From positions 1 through 47,968 of IMG/VR virus record IMGVR_UViG_3300031578_000065: 47,968 nucleotides of DNA, one strand, 5' to 3'. The notes under the pieces were generated by a model. The model saw only the letters and a program-made list of their open reading frames with translations. It ran no database searches and had not been told where the DNA came from. The DNA comes from a virus. Numbering within the stretch: the stretch's first letter is position 1; each line of letters begins with the position of its first letter. Shown here piece after piece: positions 47,752-47,968 of the stretch. The translations under genes were made by a program, and so were the position numbers.

Positions 47752-47968
47752 GCCTGCTTCTCCTGTTCGTCGCGATAGCGCGTGGCGGCTTGCCATGCAA
47801 ACCAGCGGTCATTGACGCGGAAATCGTTGTAGCTGCCATCCGCATTTTGTCGAAGGTGCATCGGCTTGCCGCGCTGCTTGCACGCTTTCCATCCGGCAGT
47901 CGTCTGCACCCACTGCTCGAAAGCTTCTCGGCTTGTACCAACCGTGGCAGCATGACTGCGAAGATCGA
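47748..47968 (-). CDS. Partial copy of the 122-aa gene (5' end cut by window)
   Basis: Reads in frame from the window edge (DLRSHAATVGTS...) to the stop at 47748, with C-terminus RYRDEQEKQA. It matches the gene at 1169-1537 over its last 72 codons with only a few changes. The first ~50 codons lie outside the window. It is followed directly by the MKDKLRE-type gene, whereas in the left copy two other genes lie between. Confidence 0.75.
   Translation of the reverse strand, partial: DLRSHAATVGTSREAFEQWVQTTAGWKACKQRGKPMHLRQNADGSYNDFRVNDRWFAWQAATRYRDEQEKQA
47758..47771 (-). repeat. Junction repeat copy
   Basis: Fourth exact copy of the 14-nt junction sequence; it supplies the ribosome-binding site for the ATG at 47751. 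Confidence 0.85.
47842..47968. repeat. Exact 127-bp direct repeat, terminal copy
   Basis: Identical to 1263-1389; it ends exactly at the window edge. Confidence 0.9.

Noticed and set aside
1-47968. CRISPR array or integrase/attachment site
   Set aside because: No regularly spaced repeats and no tyrosine or serine recombinase motifs were seen in any supported frame.
47842-47968. Physical terminal repeat of the virion DNA
   Set aside because: The other copy is internal (1263-1389) rather than at the left end, and the length matches an assembler k-mer, so a packaging terminus is unlikely.

Overview
The window is almost all of a tailed bacteriophage genome, a contractile-tailed virus (myovirus morphology). 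The evidence is a contiguous set of packaging, head, neck, sheath, tube, tape-measure and baseplate genes, plus a lysis cassette with an i-spanin/o-spanin pair, which implies a Gram-negative host. The base composition is fairly GC-rich and the structural families (DUF1073 portal, DUF2213, DUF2184 capsid, DUF3383 sheath, DUF3277 tube, Gp138-like spike, baseplate J, DUF2612) belong to the ~46-48 kb myoviruses of the Bcep781/AP22/Pam3 type. The host cannot be named from this sequence. I see no integrase, no clear CI/Cro-like repressor, no tRNA gene and no CRISPR array, which fits a virulent phage, although the polymerase carries a residue that has been linked to a slower life style.

Layout. There are two large opposed transcription blocks. 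The plus block (5913-30582) holds lysis (5913-7906), packaging (8077-9946), portal, head maturation and capsid (9943-15887), neck (16660-18596), sheath and tube (18604-20526), tail chaperone with a -1 frameshift (20526-21136), tape measure (21133-23112), baseplate and spike (23112-27823) and tail fibre genes (27838-30582). The minus block reads leftward from a divergent AT-rich region at 5515-5912: a possible HTH protein, primase-helicase, then many small genes down to position 1. If the map is circular or circularly permuted it continues from 47968 down to 30640 with small accessory genes, family A DNA polymerase, Cas4-like and DEDD nucleases, VRR-NUC, SNF2-like helicase, basic proteins and a nucleotide/DNA-modification cassette. 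The blocks converge on a bidirectional terminator at 30596-30627.

The most interesting system is the cassette at 30640-35932: dCMP deaminase, a thymidylate-synthase homologue whose base-selecting Asn is replaced by Asp (the change seen in dCMP hydroxymethylases), a dNMP kinase with an unusual C-terminal extension, a MazG-type nucleotide pyrophosphohydrolase, a divergent C5-cytosine methyltransferase homologue and a second SAM methyltransferase. It parallels the T4 route that replaces dCMP with 5-hydroxymethyl-dCMP, with DNA-level enzymes added. The C5-methyltransferase homologue ends in a short Trp-Arg module shared with two basic proteins encoded nearby, which may link them.

Other notable items are a Nudix-DUF2213-scaffold fusion in the head cluster, a candidate small RNA with its own promoter and terminator (2473-2622), gene shuffling at a 14-bp junction that also carries the ribosome-binding site (four copies), and an exact 127-bp match between the window end and positions 1263-1389, which looks like a de Bruijn assembly boundary rather than a physical genome end. 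Both genes at the window edges are cut.
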